Shown here piece by piece: positions 6,898 to 8,384 of a stretch of DNA of 8,384 nucleotides. A program made the translations under genes and the position numbers. The DNA is taken from assembly GCA_902497215.1 (NCBI GenBank), contig CABVEH010000042.1:1-8384 (forward strand). Direction: 5' to 3'. The DNA is from an uncultured Eggerthellaceae bacterium (GTDB lineage Bacteria > Actinomycetota > Coriobacteriia > Coriobacteriales > Eggerthellaceae). The notes under the pieces were generated by a model, which was not told the DNA's origin, did no database searches, and saw nothing but the letters and a program-made list of their open reading frames with translations. Numbering within the stretch: position 1 is the first letter of the stretch; each line of letters begins with the position of its first letter.

Positions 6898-6942
6898 TCT
6901 GCCGATATGCCCATGCCAGCTGAACATGGGCATATGGGCAGA
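6898..6942. repeat. 18-bp inverted repeat (17/18) with 9-bp spacer in the A1 leader
   Basis: The left arm TCTGCCGATATGCCCATG (6898-6915) and the right arm CATGGGCATATGGGCAGA (6925-6942) are reverse complements except at one position (6904/6936). The inner 11 bp on each side are perfect and the spacer is CCAGCTGAA. It lies between the putative transcription start and the A1 gene. It could be an operator for a dimeric regulator or, in RNA, a long stem. No U-run follows on either strand, so an intrinsic terminator is unlikely. Confidence 0.85.
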
Positions 6943-6960
6943 ATTCACCCATTGAATGCG

Positions 6961-6991
6961 ATTATAACGAGCGAGCCAAACAATTCGGCAA
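6961..6991 (-). promoter_or_regulatory. Sigma-70-type promoter of the A1-B-NrfD operon
   Basis: On the reverse strand an exact TATAAT occupies 6966-6961 and TTGCCG occupies 6991-6986, a fair -35 with a longer than ideal 19-bp spacer. Transcription would start near 6954, giving a leader of about 115 nt that contains both the inverted repeat and the GGGA hairpin. An imperfect dyad GCCGAA-N3-TTTGGC (6975-6989) overlaps the spacer and the -35. The weak -35 spacing fits a promoter that needs an activator, but this is inference. Confidence 0.6.
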
Positions 6992-7028
6992 CATTTTCCA
7001 TCTTTTCTTTCGCTGGCCGTAATGGGCG

Positions 7029-7063
7029 AAAAATTGGTCGGACGCATGCGGCGTAGCGCATGC
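7029..7063 (-). terminator. Weak terminator candidate after the metallo-hydrolase gene
   Basis: Arms GCATGCG (7044-7050) and CGCATGC (7057-7063) form a 7-bp stem with a 6-nt loop. The run of five T on the reverse strand at 7033-7029 follows only after a 10-nt gap. It is in the right place, 27 bp after the stop, but the gap makes it a poor intrinsic terminator. Confidence 0.3.
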
Positions 7064-7089
7064 CGCCTGTGCCTTCAAAGCGTGGCAGG

Positions 7090-7911
7090 CTAGATTGCAA
7101 ACGACAGGCCGTCGAAGGCAGCCTCGACGCGGCCGTCGTAGCGCTTCAGGTACTCGGAGAGCTGGGCGTTGGTGATGGGCTCGTCGTAGTGCATGCAAAG
7201 ATGCGTGAGGTATATCTTCTTAGCGTCCAGCGCGAACCCTTCCTCGATGCATTCCTGCACGGAGTGGTGGTCGTTCGGGTTCCAGTTCTTCTTCCAGAAG
7301 GTGGCGTCCATGGCAAGCACGTCCACGCCGCGTATGCGCTCGGCGGTCGCCTCGGGCAAAGGGCCCGTGTCCGAGGCATAGAACAGCCTGGTTGAGGGCG
7401 TCTCTATAAGATAGCCGTAGGTGCCTGGGGCGTGCGTGACGGGAAGGGCCGTGTACGTGACGCCGTCAAACGCATGGGACTCGAAGGGATCCATGGGGCG
7501 CGGGTCGAGTGTGTAGTCCATGTAGCCGAACTCGCGCATGACACCCTGAAGCGCCTCGGGCGAGCCGTAGAGGGGAAGCTTCGCGCCGGCGCGCACCAGC
7601 GCGACCAGGTACTCGTATTCGCCTAGGCCGCCGATGTGGTCGAAGTGGCAATGCGTCAGCATCACCTCGTCAACCCACATCACGTCCTCGCGCAGAAGCT
7701 GATGGCGTGCATCGGGGGGCGTGTCTATGACCAGCGTGGGCGTGTTGCCCGCTTCCGGGTCGACCTCTTCACCGCGTACCATTACGCCGCAGTCGCCTCG
7801 TGCGAGCGCCGGGTTCTCGCGCGCCTCCTCGCAGGCAGGGCATTCGCAGAAAAAAGAAGGGACCCCGCATCCTGCCGCGGTTCCCATGAATGTGAAGGTA
7901 TGCTTCGACAT
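7090..7911 (-). CDS. PhnP-like metallo-beta-lactamase-fold hydrolase (cyclic phosphodiesterase family)
   Basis: A 273-residue MBL-fold protein. The metal site is THCHFDHIGG (H87, H89, D91, H92), with H160 in PVTH, D181 in YASDTG and H237 in YLTHLCMH completing a dinuclear centre. The N-terminal GTAAGCGVPSFFCECPACEEAR places C22, C24 and C27 as in E. coli PhnP, where three cysteines and a late histidine hold a structural zinc; H241 could be that histidine. PhnP acts on 5-phosphoribosyl 1,2-cyclic phosphate in phosphonate breakdown, but relatives act on other phosphodiesters. No phn gene is near, so substrate is uncertain. It should be a soluble cytoplasmic enzyme. The ATG lies 4 bp after the pheT stop without a clear Shine-Dalgarno, so coupled translation from pheT is likely. 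Confidence 0.88.
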   Translation of the reverse strand: MSKHTFTFMGTAAGCGVPSFFCECPACEEARENPALARGDCGVMVRGEEVDPEAGNTPTLVIDTPPDARHQLLREDVMWVDEVMLTHCHFDHIGGLGEYEYLVALVRAGAKLPLYGSPEALQGVMREFGYMDYTLDPRPMDPFESHAFDGVTYTALPVTHAPGTYGYLIETPSTRLFYASDTGPLPEATAERIRGVDVLAMDATFWKKNWNPNDHHSVQECIEEGFALDAKKIYLTHLCMHYDEPITNAQLSEYLKRYDGRVEAAFDGLSFAI

Positions 7912-7915
7912 GCTG

Positions 7916-8384
7916 CTAGGCGCGCACCTCGGCGCCGGTGGACCCGCACGTCTTCTTCACCAGGCGCTCGTGGGCCTTGTCCACCTCGTCGCTGGTAAGC
8001 GTGCGTTCAGGCGAGCGGTACGTCAGCGTGAACGCCATCGACTTCTTGCCCGCGCCCACGCGCTCGTCGTCGCGGTACACGTCGAACAGCCTCACGCTTT
8101 CGAGGAGCTTGCCGCCGGCAGACGTCATGACCTGGGTCATCCTCTCGGCGGTGACGTCGTCGCCGACTATGAACGCCTGGTCGATGGCAATGGCCGGGAA
8201 CGAAGGCACGTCGACGTAGTCGCGCGCCGGGCGGTACGACTTCTCGAGCGCGGTCATGTCGAGCTCGAACGCGACCACAGGCGGCTCGGCGTCGAAGGCG
8301 GCGGCCACGAGCGGATGCACCTCGCCCACCCATCCCAGGGCAGTGCCGCCCGACAGCACCTCGGCGGCGCGCCCCCCCTGAACG
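7916..8384 (-). CDS. pheT: Phenylalanyl-tRNA synthetase beta subunit, C-terminal part (5' end outside window)
   Basis: The reverse frame is open to the right edge and encodes the last 156 residues. The first visible residues, GGRAAEVLSGGTALGWVGEVHP, match the end of the PheT core just before the anticodon-recognition region. The rest, from about VPSFPAIAIDQAFIVGDD to TLTSDEVDKAHERLVKK, is a ferredoxin-fold anticodon-binding (FDX-ACB) domain, including LFDVYRDD and KKSMAFTLTYRSPERTLT. In the PheST tetramer this domain binds the tRNA-Phe anticodon. The C-terminus is intact. A GTG at 8359 is internal and not a start. A housekeeping gene next to the accessory redox locus marks the likely boundary of that locus. 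Confidence 0.95.
   Translation of the reverse strand, partial: VQGGRAAEVLSGGTALGWVGEVHPLVAAAFDAEPPVVAFELDMTALEKSYRPARDYVDVPSFPAIAIDQAFIVGDDVTAERMTQVMTSAGGKLLESVRLFDVYRDDERVGAGKKSMAFTLTYRSPERTLTSDEVDKAHERLVKKTCGSTGAEVRA

Noticed and set aside
3369..6923. A 1184-codon open frame on the + strand opposite A1 and B.
   Set aside because: It is antisense to genes with full catalytic and cluster motifs. Its product is Val/Gly/Arg/Leu-rich low-complexity sequence without a recognisable domain, as expected from the GC-rich third positions of the real genes.
6898..6942. The inverted repeat as the terminator of the upstream metallo-hydrolase gene.
   Set aside because: No U-run follows the stem on either strand, and it lies downstream of the putative A1 promoter.
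6840..6960. A molybdenum-cofactor riboswitch in the A1 leader.
   Set aside because: Position and a GNRA-type loop are suggestive, but I cannot identify the conserved core of the Moco RNA by eye, so it is kept as a test and not annotated.
1..8384. CRISPR arrays, tRNA or rRNA genes, insertion sequences and attachment sites.
   Set aside because: No regularly spaced direct repeats, tRNA-like folds, transposase motifs or flanking duplications were seen. The only non-coding stretches longer than 50 bp are 2131-2217 and 6840-7089, and both are accounted for.

Overview
The window is a high-GC bacterial stretch with every recognisable gene on the minus strand, so the loci read from right to left. An anaerobe rich in molybdenum and iron-sulfur respiratory enzymes fits best. 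The GC-rich codon use, the stacked DMSO-reductase-family subunits, NrfD and HdrB-like proteins resemble Coriobacteriia of the Eggerthella/Gordonibacter/Slackia type, but this is an inference from style and no rRNA or other marker is present.

Layout from right to left. (1) The 3' end of pheT (phenylalanyl-tRNA synthetase beta chain) is followed 4 bp later by a PhnP-like metallo-beta-lactamase-fold hydrolase. (2) A 250-bp control region holds a weak terminator candidate, a promoter with a consensus TATAAT -10, an 18-bp inverted repeat with one mismatch, and a perfect 8-bp hairpin with a GGGA loop. (3) A tight three-gene operon encodes a complex-iron-sulfur-molybdoenzyme-type unit: a 971-residue catalytic subunit (A1), a 192-residue ferredoxin with four 4Fe-4S sites (B), and an NrfD-type membrane subunit (C). 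It ends at a good intrinsic terminator. (4) 44 bp further on begins a second unit: an HdrB/GlpC-like protein with two CCG domains, overlapping by 4 bp a second catalytic subunit (A2) that runs off the left edge.

Proposed working: A1 carries out a two-electron redox or hydration-type reaction at a bis-molybdopterin Mo or W site. Electrons pass through its own 4Fe-4S cluster and the four clusters of B to NrfD, which exchanges them with the menaquinone pool. Neither A1 nor A2 has a Tat signal, so the catalytic side should be cytoplasmic, unlike DmsABC. The CCG protein probably links A2 to a thiol/disulfide, quinone or protein electron partner. Substrates cannot be read from the sequence.

The most unusual items are a roughly 230-residue C-terminal extension on A1 containing two copies of a 48-residue unit built from 8-residue Y/I-D-x-x-x-G repeats (OCRE-like in pattern), the structured leader of the A1 operon, and the pairing of two different molybdoenzyme catalytic subunits with an HdrB-like protein between them.
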